Source: Clostridia bacterium (GTDB lineage: Bacteria; Bacillota; Clostridia; TANB77; CAG-465). From it: 64,000 bases of DNA. The stretch covers positions 62,001 to 126,000 of the forward strand of contig JAGAIU010000078.1 in the NCBI GenBank assembly GCA_017626395.1. Reading direction: 5' to 3'. Position numbers and translations under genes: made by a program. The first letter of the stretch is position 1; each line of letters opens with the position of its first letter. This document shows, piece by piece, positions 17,150-26,889 of the stretch. The notes under the pieces are model-generated. The model did not search any database. It was not told where the DNA came from and was given only the letters and a program-made list of their open reading frames with translations.

Positions 17150-19780
17150 ATGAAATACTATGATGAAGAAGTAGATGCTGTCATTAGTCATTTGCAAAGT
17201 AGTGAAAACGGACTTTCAGCACAAGAAGCTAAGGCACGTCTTAATAGATATGGATATAATAGATTAAAAGAGACAAACAAGAAAAGTAAATTATCTAAAT
17301 TCTTAGATCAATTTAAAGATATGATGATTATTATATTAATTATCGCAGCTATATTCTCTGGAATTAGTGCATATTTAAATAATGAATCATATACTGAAAC
17401 AATAGTAATAGTTGCAGTTATATTAATTAATGCAATTATGGGATTTGCTCAAGAAATGAAAGCAGAAGCTGCTGTAGCAAGTTTAAAGAAGATGACAACT
17501 CCTAATGCAAAAGTAATTAGAGATGGTAAAGTTACAGTGTGTTCTTCCGAGGAAATTGTACCAGGAGATATAATAACTTTAGAAGCAGGAGATAGAGTAC
17601 CTGCAGATGCTAGAGTTATCTGGGAGGTATCTTCAAGTATAGACGAATCTATGCTTACAGGAGAAAGCGAACCAATACAAAAAGATGTAGGCATTGTAAA
17701 AAGCGATGCTCAAATTAACGAAAGAGTAAATATGATTTATTCTGGTTGTAACGTAGTTTACGGAAAAGTAAATGCTGTAGTAGTTGAAACTGGAATGAAT
17801 ACAGAACTTGGAAAAATTGCTTCATCTGTTCAAAGAGATAAAGAAGTATTATCTCCACTACAAATTAAAATTAATAAAATTAGTAAAGCTTTATCAATGA
17901 TTATAGCTGTAATTATTGGTATTGTACTTGTATATAGCATATGGGTAGGAAATCAATTATTAGAAACAATAATGCTATGCATTTCACTAGCTGTTGCTGC
18001 TATACCAGAAGGGTTACCTGCAGTTATTACTATAACACTTTCTATAGGTACTACTACTATGGCAAAGAAGAATACTATAGTAAGAAAAATGTCAGCAGTA
18101 GAGACTTTAGGTTCTCTTGATGTAATTTGTTCAGATAAAACTGGTACAATTACACAAAATAAAATGACTGTTAAAGAAGTTGTATTTAATAGTAAAAGCT
18201 ATAGTATGTTAAAAGAGCCAATTGAAAATAGTGAACTTTTAATTAATACAATGGTACTATGTAACGATAGTAAAATTGATCCGGAAAATCCTGAAGAATT
18301 AATAGGAGATCCTACAGAGACTGCATTATTTAAGTATGCTATGGATTTAGGATATAATCCACAAAATATGGTTAATGAAAATAAAAGAGTTGCCGAAGTT
18401 CCTTTTGATTCGGATAGAAAGATGATGACAACAGTTAACCAAATTGGAGATAAAATTGTTGTTTGTACAAAAGGTAGTCTTGATTCAATAATTGAAAAAT
18501 GTACATCATATTATGAGAATGGACAAATAAAAGAAATGACAGCTGCACAAAAAAATAAAATCTTAAAACTTGAAAAAGACATGGCAGCTAAATCATTAAG
18601 AAATTTAGCTTTCTCATATAAAATAATTTCATCTGTTCCAGATACACAAGATGAGATAAAAAATCTTGAAAATGATTTAACATTTATTGGTCTTGTTGGT
18701 ATGATGGATCCACCAAGAGAAACAGTTAAAGAATCTATTAAAACTTGTAAAGAAGCTGGAATTAAGCCAATCATGATTACAGGAGATAGTTTAAGTACAG
18801 CTGTTGCAATAGCTAAAGAAATAGGAATATTTGAAGAAGATTCTGAAGCTATTGAAGGAAAAGAATTAGATAAATTTAGTGATGAGCAATTAATTAAAGA
18901 AGTTAAAAAATATAGTGTTTATGCTAGAGTACAACCTGAACATAAAGTTAGAATCGTAAAAGCATGGCAAGCAAATGAAAAAGTTGTTGCTATGACAGGT
19001 GATGGTGTTAATGATGCTCCTGCAATAAAACTTGCACACGTTGGTATTGGTATGGGTAAAACTGGTACTGAAGTAACTAAGAGTGTTGCAGATGTTATAC
19101 TAGTAGATGATAGTTTTAGCACAATAGTTGATGCAGTTGGTGAAGGTAGAAGAATTTATGATAATATTAGAAATGATATTATATATTCTCTATCTAGTAA
19201 CTTCTCAGAATTAATAGTTGTTATTTTAGGATTACTATGTAATGTTGAAATTTTCTTACCATTACACATTTTATACATAGACTTAGCTACAGACACTATT
19301 CCTTCAATTTGTTTAGCATTTGAAAAAGCTGCTAAAGGAATTATGAAGAGAAAACCAAAACCAGTTAACAGACCATTCTTTACACCATTTGTTATTGGTT
19401 CCCTTGCAACATCTTCAATATTTGAAGCACTATCTGTTCTTTTAACATACTTTATTTCAAAACCTTATGTTGGAGCAGATGTTGCGCAAACAATGGCATT
19501 CTTATGTATGGTTGTTCAAGAAATGGTATATGCAATTAATTGTAGAAATATGAAAGAGCTTACAATTAAACAAGGATTCTTCTCAAATAAAGCTATGAAT
19601 ATTGGTATGATAGTACTTACACTTATGCAAATATTAGTATTTACAACACCAATTGGATCAATATTTAAAATTGCTCCACTTTCAATGGCACAAGTAGGAA
19701 TAATTATCTTAATAAATATATTTGCTTTCATATTTGTAGATTTATCTAAGTTAGTATTAAGAAAATTCTTAAAAGATTAA
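17150..19780 (+). CDS. P-type cation-transporting ATPase, calcium type
   Basis: 876 residues from ATG 17150; the TTG at 17135 lies ahead of the GGAGG site and is not used. Domains in order: N-terminal cation-ATPase domain, TM1-2, actuator domain with LTGES, TM3-4 with the PEGLP ion-binding turn, phosphorylation site Asp329 in DKTGTIT, nucleotide-binding domain, the hinge TGDGVNDAPA, and six C-terminal helices. The type II (SERCA/PMCA-like) architecture and the PEGLP helix favour Ca2+ export, though Mn2+ cannot be excluded. It is monocistronic. Confidence 0.93.
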   Translation: MKYYDEEVDAVISHLQSSENGLSAQEAKARLNRYGYNRLKETNKKSKLSKFLDQFKDMMIIILIIAAIFSGISAYLNNESYTETIVIVAVILINAIMGFAQEMKAEAAVASLKKMTTPNAKVIRDGKVTVCSSEEIVPGDIITLEAGDRVPADARVIWEVSSSIDESMLTGESEPIQKDVGIVKSDAQINERVNMIYSGCNVVYGKVNAVVVETGMNTELGKIASSVQRDKEVLSPLQIKINKISKALSMIIAVIIGIVLVYSIWVGNQLLETIMLCISLAVAAIPEGLPAVITITLSIGTTTMAKKNTIVRKMSAVETLGSLDVICSDKTGTITQNKMTVKEVVFNSKSYSMLKEPIENSELLINTMVLCNDSKIDPENPEELIGDPTETALFKYAMDLGYNPQNMVNENKRVAEVPFDSDRKMMTTVNQIGDKIVVCTKGSLDSIIEKCTSYYENGQIKEMTAAQKNKILKLEKDMAAKSLRNLAFSYKIISSVPDTQDEIKNLENDLTFIGLVGMMDPPRETVKESIKTCKEAGIKPIMITGDSLSTAVAIAKEIGIFEEDSEAIEGKELDKFSDEQLIKEVKKYSVYARVQPEHKVRIVKAWQANEKVVAMTGDGVNDAPAIKLAHVGIGMGKTGTEVTKSVADVILVDDSFSTIVDAVGEGRRIYDNIRNDIIYSLSSNFSELIVVILGLLCNVEIFLPLHILYIDLATDTIPSICLAFEKAAKGIMKRKPKPVNRPFFTPFVIGSLATSSIFEALSVLLTYFISKPYVGADVAQTMAFLCMVVQEMVYAINCRNMKELTIKQGFFSNKAMNIGMIVLTLMQILVFTTPIGSIFKIAPLSMAQVGIIILINIFAFIFVDLSKLVLRKFLKD

Positions 19781-19783
19781 AAT

Positions 19784-19817
19784 ATAGGCTACCTTTAGAG
19801 GTAGTCTTTATTTTTTT
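19784..19817 (+). terminator. Terminator after the P-type ATPase
   Basis: AGGCTACCT pairs with AGGTAGTCT (one G-T pair), then a T run. Confidence 0.8.
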
Positions 19818-19868
19818 GACTATTAGGTGTATAATACAAAAAGTTAAAAGTGAAGGAGAAATATTAAA

Positions 19869-21065
19869 ATGGAAAATAAAATAGTACCAATAACATTACT
19901 TACTGGATATTTAGGTTCTGGTAAGACAACATTAATTAATCATATATTAACAAATCAACAAGGATATAAAGTAGCCGTTATAGTAAATGACATCGGAGAA
20001 GTAAATATAGATGCCGAATTAATAGCAAAAGGTGGAGTAGTAAATCAAACAGATGATAGCTTAGTACCTCTTACTAATGGATGTATTTGTTGTACTTTAA
20101 AAGTAGATTTAATGCAACAAATTGTAGATTTAATAAAAACTAAGCAATTTGATTACATTCTAATAGAAGCTAGTGGTATTTGTGAACCTATACCAATTGC
20201 TCAATCAATTACAGTTTTATCTGATTCAACATTACAATATGGACTTCCAAGAATTTGTAGACTAGATAATGTAGTAACAGTAGTTGATGCTTTAAGACTT
20301 GCAAGTGAATTTGATTGCGGTGAAAATTTAGTAAAAGAAGATATTGAAGATGAAGATATAGAAAATCTATTAATTCAACAAATAGAATTTTGTAATACTA
20401 TAGTTTTAAATAAAATAGATGAAGTATCTAAAATAGAACTTGAGAAAGCTAAAGCTATAATAAAAAAATTGCAACCTAATGCAAATATTATTGAAACGAA
20501 TTTTGCTAAAGTTGAACCAGAAAAAATATTAAACACTAATCTTTTTGATTTTAGAAAAGCTTCTGTTAGTGCAGGATGGATAGAAGAACTTGAAAATAAT
20601 GACGGAGACGAAGATGACCATGATCATGAACACGATCACAATCATGTATGTGACGAACATTGCCATCATCATCACCATCATGAAGGCGAAACAGAAGAAT
20701 ATGGTATAAGCTCATTTGTATACTATAGAAGAAAACCATTTAGGGTTAAGAAATTTGAAGCATTCTTAGATGAATTTCCTAATACAGTAATAAGAGCTAA
20801 AGGATTAATTTGGCTTGCTGATGATGATTATATGTCATATTGCTTTGAGCAAGCTGGAAAACAAAGAACAATATCTGAATCTGGTCAATGGATTGCAGCG
20901 GCTCCTAAATCAGAAATTGAGAGAATATTAGCGTATAGCCCAGCAGTTAGAAAAGTCTGGGATGAAGCTTGTGGAGATAGAATGAATAAAATAGTATTTA
21001 TTGGAAAAGATATGGATAAGGAAGATATAATCAAAAGATTAGATGATTGCTTATCTGAAATATAA
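19869..21065 (+). CDS. CobW/COG0523-family GTPase, probable zinc metallochaperone
   Basis: 398 residues. Walker A GYLGSGKT (13-20), the family metal-binding motif GCICC (Cys72, 74, 75), the switch glutamate IEASGICEP, NKIDE as the guanine motif, then a strikingly His-rich insert (about 245-270) just before the CobW C-terminal domain. COG0523 proteins hydrolyse GTP to deliver Zn2+, Co2+ or Ni2+ to client enzymes. The His-rich stretch and no nearby cobalamin genes favour zinc. No Zur-like operator was recognised upstream. GAAGGAG precedes ATG 19869. Confidence 0.9.
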   Translation: MENKIVPITLLTGYLGSGKTTLINHILTNQQGYKVAVIVNDIGEVNIDAELIAKGGVVNQTDDSLVPLTNGCICCTLKVDLMQQIVDLIKTKQFDYILIEASGICEPIPIAQSITVLSDSTLQYGLPRICRLDNVVTVVDALRLASEFDCGENLVKEDIEDEDIENLLIQQIEFCNTIVLNKIDEVSKIELEKAKAIIKKLQPNANIIETNFAKVEPEKILNTNLFDFRKASVSAGWIEELENNDGDEDDHDHEHDHNHVCDEHCHHHHHHEGETEEYGISSFVYYRRKPFRVKKFEAFLDEFPNTVIRAKGLIWLADDDYMSYCFEQAGKQRTISESGQWIAAAPKSEIERILAYSPAVRKVWDEACGDRMNKIVFIGKDMDKEDIIKRLDDCLSEI

Positions 21066-21070
21066 TAATT

Positions 21071-21105
21071 AAGACAGGGATAGTATTTATTCCTGCCTTT
21101 TTCTA
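21071..21105 (+). terminator. Terminator after the COG0523 gene
   Basis: AGACAGGGATA pairs (with two mismatches or wobbles) with TATTCCTGCCT, followed by TTTTTC. Confidence 0.75.
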
Positions 21106-21163
21106 TTGAACAAAGTTTTGTTATATAATATAATTTTATATAATAGGTATTTTAGGTGATATT

Positions 21164-22924
21164 ATGGAAGTTAAAGGTTCATTTGATGAGATAGAAATCT
21201 TCATAGATGATTACAAAAAACAAATAGAAAATTTTTGTGAAAAACTTGGAATTGATAGAGAAGATGCACTTGAATTTTTAAAAACAAAAACTCAAGAAAT
21301 TCAAAGAAAAATGGAAAAAATCGACAGTAATGTAGGTAAAAAAAGTGAATATACTAAATTTGATGAAATTGATGAAGATGAAAAATATATTTTTGAAGCT
21401 TTAGTAGGAGAAAAAGACCTAGATTATGATAATGTAGATTTTAGTGAAATAGAAGAAGCACAAAAAGAATTTAATAAATTATATTTAGAAAATGAATATG
21501 CTAAAAGTATAGTAAATGAAAAATCGTCAGAAGAAATACCAGAAAATATATCGTCTAAAGTTAAAGAATTTTTTGAAAATCAGCAAAGTACATTAGATGA
21601 ATTATCTAAAATGGATCCAGATACAGCTGTTAAAAAATTCTTAAATAGAAAATATCCTGAAATAGCAGAAATAATAGGAGATAAATTAGATTTACCAGAT
21701 TTATATAAAAGAATAGACATATTACCAGATAATATTTCAGAAGATATAAGAAATATGTTTGGAGATGAATATCAGGGGTTTGTTGAAGAAGTACAAAAAA
21801 GAGGAAAAGAAGAACAAGAAAAACTAGATAACAAGATAAGGGAATATGATAAAACATATAATCAAAACGTATATGATGTATATAAAAAATTAACAGATGA
21901 AGAAAAAGAAGAGTTTTTAAAACATTCGGATGGAGAGATTTCTTCTAAAATATTATTAGAGCTAAATAGAGATGTAGAAAAAGCAAGAGAAAACATTAAG
22001 TTTTCACCTATATACAATGCATATGTTAATTATTGTGGAAAGAAAGAATATGCTTTTAAGGGTGAAAATAAGATAATTTCAAACAAAATTGAAGAAGCTA
22101 TTGATGATAAAATAGATGTAGAATTGGACAAAATAGCTGAAATTAGAGGACATGTGATGCCATATTTAGGCAAGAAAAAAGATTTAGATGCAGCTAATAT
22201 TAATATTATGTACTATAAAAATTTAAAAGAATATTTAGCTCCTTGTTTAAAATCAGGTGATGTTAAAAAGAGTTTCAACAATATGTCTGAACAAAATATT
22301 ATTGCTTTAAGAGAAAAAGCATTAAGTGCAAATATAGATATTAGAAAAGTATTATCAGATATTTCAGTGAGCCTTGAATCAGCATATAAAGAAGAAGCTG
22401 ATATATGTGGTGATATGATATTAGAAATGTCGAATTATGAAACAGATGATACATTTGCACATTTTTTAGAGAATGCTTATGATGATCAGATGAGGGAAGA
22501 ACTAGTTAGTATAGCTAAATATAGAATAGATGATCAAAGAGAAAATGATAAAAAGACTATTAGATATGCTTATGAAAATGAAGTTAAATATTCAAGAAAA
22601 GATTTAGATGAAGTTTTAGCTTTTTGTAATTTTAAATATAATTCTATTGAATACCATTTAAAAGATAATGCTTCATTATTTAATGTTAAAGTAAAGCAAT
22701 CAGATGAAATAGGGTTAAGGAAATTTTTAAGCAGTGCAGATAAAATTGCTGAAAAAGAACTAGAAGCTAACAGAAACATATTAAAAGCTAAAGATGAGAG
22801 AATACAAAGTCAAACAAAACAATATTTAAAACTAGAACCTAAAAAGGATTATATATTGTCATATAGAGAAAATATGCTTAATAAAAAGAATATTGAAAAT
22901 GAAGGCTTAGTATATGGAGGATAA
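21164..22924 (+). CDS. Large uncharacterised coiled-coil protein
   Basis: 586 residues, extremely rich in Lys, Glu and Asp, predicted to be almost entirely helical with several coiled-coil stretches (about 10-65, 205-240, 530-570). No signal peptide, membrane helix, nucleotide-binding motif or catalytic pattern is visible, and I do not recognise a family. AGGTGATATT lies before ATG 21164. The stop is 3 bases from the next small gene, so the two form an operon. A structural or scaffold role is a guess. Confidence 0.7.
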   Translation: MEVKGSFDEIEIFIDDYKKQIENFCEKLGIDREDALEFLKTKTQEIQRKMEKIDSNVGKKSEYTKFDEIDEDEKYIFEALVGEKDLDYDNVDFSEIEEAQKEFNKLYLENEYAKSIVNEKSSEEIPENISSKVKEFFENQQSTLDELSKMDPDTAVKKFLNRKYPEIAEIIGDKLDLPDLYKRIDILPDNISEDIRNMFGDEYQGFVEEVQKRGKEEQEKLDNKIREYDKTYNQNVYDVYKKLTDEEKEEFLKHSDGEISSKILLELNRDVEKARENIKFSPIYNAYVNYCGKKEYAFKGENKIISNKIEEAIDDKIDVELDKIAEIRGHVMPYLGKKKDLDAANINIMYYKNLKEYLAPCLKSGDVKKSFNNMSEQNIIALREKALSANIDIRKVLSDISVSLESAYKEEADICGDMILEMSNYETDDTFAHFLENAYDDQMREELVSIAKYRIDDQRENDKKTIRYAYENEVKYSRKDLDEVLAFCNFKYNSIEYHLKDNASLFNVKVKQSDEIGLRKFLSSADKIAEKELEANRNILKAKDERIQSQTKQYLKLEPKKDYILSYRENMLNKKNIENEGLVYGG

Positions 22925-22927
22925 AAA

Positions 22928-23173
22928 ATGAAAAATATTGATTTAGCAGAGTTGCAAAGAGTATTAAAAGTAAAAAGCGATTATGATAAAGGCTTAATAA
23001 GTACAGATATGATTAATCCTAAAGATTATGAAATTATAAATATATTATATAATGCGGAAATAGACAAAAAAAATGTTGAAATAGAAAAACTAAAAACTGA
23101 AATTAACGAAATATATAGAATGATGAAAGAAATGATAGATGAAGCTGAAAAAAATGGAAAAGTAGAGCAGTAG
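22928..23173 (+). CDS. Small coiled-coil protein
   Basis: 81 residues, with a C-terminal heptad-like helix (about 40-80). It starts 3 bases after the 586-residue coiled-coil gene, behind ATATGGAGGAT, and is followed by a terminator, so it is probably its partner. No known family. Confidence 0.65.
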   Translation: MKNIDLAELQRVLKVKSDYDKGLISTDMINPKDYEIINILYNAEIDKKNVEIEKLKTEINEIYRMMKEMIDEAEKNGKVEQ

Positions 23174-23186
23174 CTCTACTTTTTTA
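23159..23186. terminator. Bidirectional terminator between convergent genes
   Basis: AAAGTAGAGC pairs with GCTCTACTTT; T runs follow on both strands. It serves the coiled-coil operon and the minus-strand ferritin-like gene. Confidence 0.8.
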
Positions 23187-24431
23187 ATCTTCACAAGGCA
23201 TTCTCCCTAAAGTTACATTATCACTATTTCTTATTTGTAAATCTGGAATTGGATTTTGGCATTTTTCATATCTGTAATCCATACCTAGTTTATTTATTGT
23301 CTTGTTAATTACATTGTGGCTCGGTACACAATCAATATCATTATTTACAATTGACTGATAACAGAAAAAGTCACTATCTAAAGGCATTAGATTAACAGGA
23401 CAATAATCTTCTTTTAAAGTTGTACAAGTAACCGTATTTTTTAATACATCACGTACATATTCAACGTTTGGTCCAAGTTCAAGAAGCTTAGGAAATGTTC
23501 CGTCTGGTATTATACTTGACCAGTGTTTGCATTCATATTCTTCAAGAAGTTTAGCTGCTTTTTGAAGACATGCTACTTCTTGGTAAAAACATTCTTTCCA
23601 TACACATTTAACATATGGATTACATTCATCTTGTAAACAAGAATAATATAAGTAACAAGATGTATATAAATGTAATACTAAATTCTCTAAGAACGTCATA
23701 GATGAGTTTAAAAGACTTCCGTAATGTGTAACATGATCTTCTTCTACCATTCCAATCTCTTGGTATAATCTTCTACCCATATCTGATGGATAAAGGTTGC
23801 AAACGTTCATATAAAAATTCATAGTTTGCTGTTCAGCTGCAGTTATTATATTACAGTTAAGCTTTGTCATAGTGCATGCATCACTATCTATAAATCTTCT
23901 AACAGTGTCTGATGGATGTCTATGATGAGAAATTGTAGGTCTTGCTGGCATAATTTCTACATATTTTCCAACAAGATATTCTGCACTTTTACCATATTCT
24001 AATTTCATTAGGTTAGAATATCTATATAAATGATCAAAGTCTTCTAAAAGAGCAAAATCTAAAGCTTGCTTTACATATGCATCTGGCTCACATTGTGCAA
24101 GACGTGCTGTTAAATCTACAGCAAGCATTTCATAAATAAGAGTCATCTCAAGTATATTTTCATTTATAGGTTTTAGACATTGAATTTTCTTTTGTTGTTG
24201 CTGTTCGATTCTTCTAATTTTAGCAATTTCTCTTCTTAAATTATTATCTGTACAATTCCTTTGAAATTGATGTAAAAAGAAAACTTGTTCAGTTTCACAG
24301 CCGTTCATTAGTATAACTCTAGCTTTTGTATAAGGACTTGTATTTGCTTTATCATAAGCAGTAGGATAAATATTCTTCCAGTCATAGTAATTTTGTCCAG
24401 AGACTGGAGTATCAAAATCAAATGGGTTCAT
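23184..24431 (-). CDS. Cysteine-rich ferritin-like protein
   Basis: 415 residues from the ATG at 24431 (AAGGAGG upstream). The central part has the ferritin-like di-iron pattern: Glu101, D131-x2-H134, Glu190 and E220-x2-H223 (MVEEDHVTHY), spaced as on a four-helix bundle. An unusual additional C-terminal third carries many cysteines (for example CSCLQDEC, CVWKECFYQEVAC, CTTLKEDYC) that could bind more metal or form disulfides. Function is unknown; oxygen or iron handling, or a spore-associated role, are possible. No signal peptide is present. It is monocistronic. Confidence 0.6.
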   Translation of the reverse strand: MNPFDFDTPVSGQNYYDWKNIYPTAYDKANTSPYTKARVILMNGCETEQVFFLHQFQRNCTDNNLRREIAKIRRIEQQQQKKIQCLKPINENILEMTLIYEMLAVDLTARLAQCEPDAYVKQALDFALLEDFDHLYRYSNLMKLEYGKSAEYLVGKYVEIMPARPTISHHRHPSDTVRRFIDSDACTMTKLNCNIITAAEQQTMNFYMNVCNLYPSDMGRRLYQEIGMVEEDHVTHYGSLLNSSMTFLENLVLHLYTSCYLYYSCLQDECNPYVKCVWKECFYQEVACLQKAAKLLEEYECKHWSSIIPDGTFPKLLELGPNVEYVRDVLKNTVTCTTLKEDYCPVNLMPLDSDFFCYQSIVNNDIDCVPSHNVINKTINKLGMDYRYEKCQNPIPDLQIRNSDNVTLGRMPCED

Positions 24432-24520
24432 TATATACCTCCTTATAGGTATATATATGACAATAAAATAATAAAAATTCACAAAATTTAAAGTAAAAAA
24501 TAAAAATTAAAAGGATAAAA

Positions 24521-24557
24521 TAAAAAATCCTCTTATATCGAATATAAAAGGATTCTT
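24521..24557 (-). terminator. Terminator of the cyclophilin gene
   Basis: Read on the minus strand, AGAATCCTTTTATAT pairs with ATATAAGAGGATT and a T run follows. Confidence 0.8.
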
Positions 24558-24594
24558 TAAGATTATTAGATAATATTCTAATTAATAATTTATA

Positions 24595-25116
24595 TTATTT
24601 ATAATGTATTGGCTCAGGGAATTTAACTCCGTGAGTATCTACAGTAACTTTTTTCATAACTTGGTCATCAAGTGGTCTATCACTAGCATCAGTTGCAGTA
24701 GTAGCTATTGCATCTACAACATCCATTCCTTCAATTACTTTACCAAAAGCTGCATATTGTCCATCAAGATGTGGTGAATCTTGGTGCATTATAAAGAATT
24801 GAGAACCTGCTGAATTTGGTAGCATTGATCTAGCCATAGATAATACTCCTCTTTCATGTCTTAAATCGTTTTTGAATCCGTTTCTTGCAAATTCACCTTT
24901 AATTGAGTATCCAGGACCACCTACACCTATACCTTGAGGATCTCCACCTTGAATCATAAATCCTTCAATTACTCTGTGGAATATAATTCCATCATAGAAT
25001 CCGTGATTTATTAAAGATATAAAGTTATTAACTGTATTAGGTGCTATTGCAGGATATAGTTCTGCTTTAATGATACCACCATTTTCCATTTCTATTGTTA
25101 CTATTGGATTTGCCAT
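24595..25116 (-). CDS. Peptidyl-prolyl cis-trans isomerase, cyclophilin type
   Basis: 173 residues beginning MANPIVTIEMENGG behind AAAGGAGAT. The cyclophilin core is complete: FHRVIEGFMIQGGD with the catalytic Arg, GPGYSIKGEF, GVLSMARS, SAGSQFFIMH, and DGQYAAFGKVIEGMDVV. There is no signal peptide, so it is cytoplasmic. It speeds proline isomerisation during folding. It has a TGC-extended TATAAT about 50 bases upstream on the minus strand. Confidence 0.95.
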   Translation of the reverse strand: MANPIVTIEMENGGIIKAELYPAIAPNTVNNFISLINHGFYDGIIFHRVIEGFMIQGGDPQGIGVGGPGYSIKGEFARNGFKNDLRHERGVLSMARSMLPNSAGSQFFIMHQDSPHLDGQYAAFGKVIEGMDVVDAIATTATDASDRPLDDQVMKKVTVDTHGVKFPEPIHYK

Positions 25117-25159
25117 AATTAATCTCCTTTCAATATGTTATATATTATAGCATAGAATT

Positions 25160-25687
25160 TTATTTTTTTAAATCATATTTTACTATTTGAGCACAATGTG
25201 GTTTATATACTCCTGTTAGAGTTGTAATAATCATTCCGTGAGTAACTACTATAACTTTTGAATAATGGTCATATTTTTTTAATACTTTTTGAACTCTAGT
25301 TAATATTTCATCTCTTTCTTCCCAATTATCCGAAGATGAAATATGTTTACCATCATTGCTATCAAAGAGTTCTCTCCATTTTACAACTTCTGCATAGTCA
25401 TCATATGAGTATGTTTTATCTGGTATCCATTCCATTAAGTCTAGTTCTACTTTAAAGTCTATATTAAGTTCTTTAGATAGAATAGATGCAGTGTGCATAG
25501 TTCTTGTATAAGGTGATGTAATAATTAAATCAACATCAGAAATAATAGGATCTTTAGATGTAGCAATAACTTGTTCAATTCCTTTTTCAGTTAAAGGTGC
25601 TAAATCATTACCAAATCCTTTATATTTTCTTTTATCTATTTCTGTATAATCTGGTTCACCGTGTCGGATTAATAAAAACTGTGCCAT
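25160..25687 (-). CDS. Histidine phosphatase family protein (PGAM-like)
   Basis: 175 residues from the ATG at 25687 (CAAGGAG upstream); the in-frame ATG 30 bases further upstream has no ribosome site. The catalytic RHGE motif is at the N terminus, with TSPYTRTMHTA as the second Arg box and VVTHGMIITTL carrying the second catalytic His. Family members act on small phosphorylated metabolites or proteins. The substrate is unknown. Monocistronic with its own promoter. Confidence 0.9.
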   Translation of the reverse strand: MAQFLLIRHGEPDYTEIDKRKYKGFGNDLAPLTEKGIEQVIATSKDPIISDVDLIITSPYTRTMHTASILSKELNIDFKVELDLMEWIPDKTYSYDDYAEVVKWRELFDSNDGKHISSSDNWEERDEILTRVQKVLKKYDHYSKVIVVTHGMIITTLTGVYKPHCAQIVKYDLKK

Positions 25688-25707
25688 ATAATCAACTCCT
25701 TGAGAGT

Positions 25708-25736
25708 AATATATCATAATATAACTAATCTTTCAA
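25708..25736 (-). promoter_or_regulatory. Promoter of the histidine phosphatase gene
   Basis: Minus strand: TTGAAA (25736-25731), 17-base spacer, TATATT (25713-25708). Confidence 0.7.
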
Positions 25737-25825
25737 GAAAATAATGTTATATATAATTTTTGACTTCTTGTATAATTATTTTTTATATACTATAATATTT
25801 TTATATAGAGGAGTACAAAAGATAT

Positions 25826-26851
25826 ATGATAAGATTTGATTGTGATTATTTAGAAGGAGCTCATCCTAAAATTTTAAAGAGAATAGTTGAAAGTAATTTT
25901 GAACAAACACCAGGATATAGCAATGATGAATATACTAAATATGCAGTAGCTAAAATTAAAAGAATGTGTAAAAATGAAGATATAGATGTACATATACTAG
26001 TTGGAGGAACACAAACTAATTTAACTGTAATATCTAGTATATTAAGACCATATCAAGCAGTACTTTGTGTGGAAACTGGACATATAAATGTCCATGAAAC
26101 TGGTGCAATTGAATCTTGTGGACACAAAATCCTAACGGTAAAAAGTGAAGATGGAAAAATAACTGCAGAACAAATAGAAATGATAGCTAAAAATCATAAT
26201 GATAGTGATATGTCTATGCATATGGTAATGCCTAAACTTGTATTTATATCTTTACCAACTGAATGTGGAACTAACTACACTAAAAAAGAGTTAGAAGATA
26301 TATACAAAACTTGTAGAGAAAATAATATGTATCTGTATATTGATGGAGCACGTCTTGGCTATGGACTTGTAGCAAAAGATACAGATTTAAAAATAGAAGA
26401 TATCCCAAATCTTTGCGATGTCTTTTATATAGGTGGTACAAAACAAGGTGCTTTATTTGGTGAAGCTGTTGTAATAGTAAATGATGAGCTAAAAAAAGAC
26501 TTTAGGTATAATATAAAACAAAAAGGAGCGATGCTAGCTAAAGGTAGACTTCTTGGAATACAATTTGATACTTTAATGAATAATGAGTTATATTTCACGT
26601 TATCTAGACATGCAGTAAATCTTGCAATGAAAATAAAAGAGGCTTTGCTAGAAAAAGGATATAAGTTGTTATATGATTCATATACTAATCAACAATTTGT
26701 GATTGTTCCTAATAATAAATTAAAAGAATTAAATAAAGAATTCACATTTTTTAAAGTTAAAGATATAGATAAAAATAATATTGCAATAAGAATTTGTACA
26801 TCGTGGGCTACAACTGAGGAAAATGTGGATAAATTAATTACTAAATTATAA
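25826..26851 (+). CDS. Low-specificity threonine aldolase-like PLP enzyme
   Basis: 341 residues of the beta-eliminating lyase/threonine aldolase type (fold I). Conserved features include GGTQTNL for cofactor phosphate binding, ETGHINVHETGAIE, the Asp-rich YIDGARLGYGL and the PLP lysine in GGTKQGALFG. The usual reaction is cleavage of threonine to glycine and acetaldehyde, with broad specificity. It has AGAGGAG upstream. It is a single gene, divergent from the histidine phosphatase gene. Confidence 0.9.
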   Translation: MIRFDCDYLEGAHPKILKRIVESNFEQTPGYSNDEYTKYAVAKIKRMCKNEDIDVHILVGGTQTNLTVISSILRPYQAVLCVETGHINVHETGAIESCGHKILTVKSEDGKITAEQIEMIAKNHNDSDMSMHMVMPKLVFISLPTECGTNYTKKELEDIYKTCRENNMYLYIDGARLGYGLVAKDTDLKIEDIPNLCDVFYIGGTKQGALFGEAVVIVNDELKKDFRYNIKQKGAMLAKGRLLGIQFDTLMNNELYFTLSRHAVNLAMKIKEALLEKGYKLLYDSYTNQQFVIVPNNKLKELNKEFTFFKVKDIDKNNIAIRICTSWATTEENVDKLITKL

Positions 26852-26854
26852 AAT

Positions 26855-26883
26855 TTTACATTTATTACAATATGTGGTATAAT
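26855..26883 (+). promoter_or_regulatory. Promoter of the methyltransferase leader
   Basis: TTTACA (26855-26860), 17-base spacer, TATAAT (26878-26883) with TGTGG extension. Predicted start near 26890. Confidence 0.8.
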
Positions 26884-26889
26884 ATAAGT

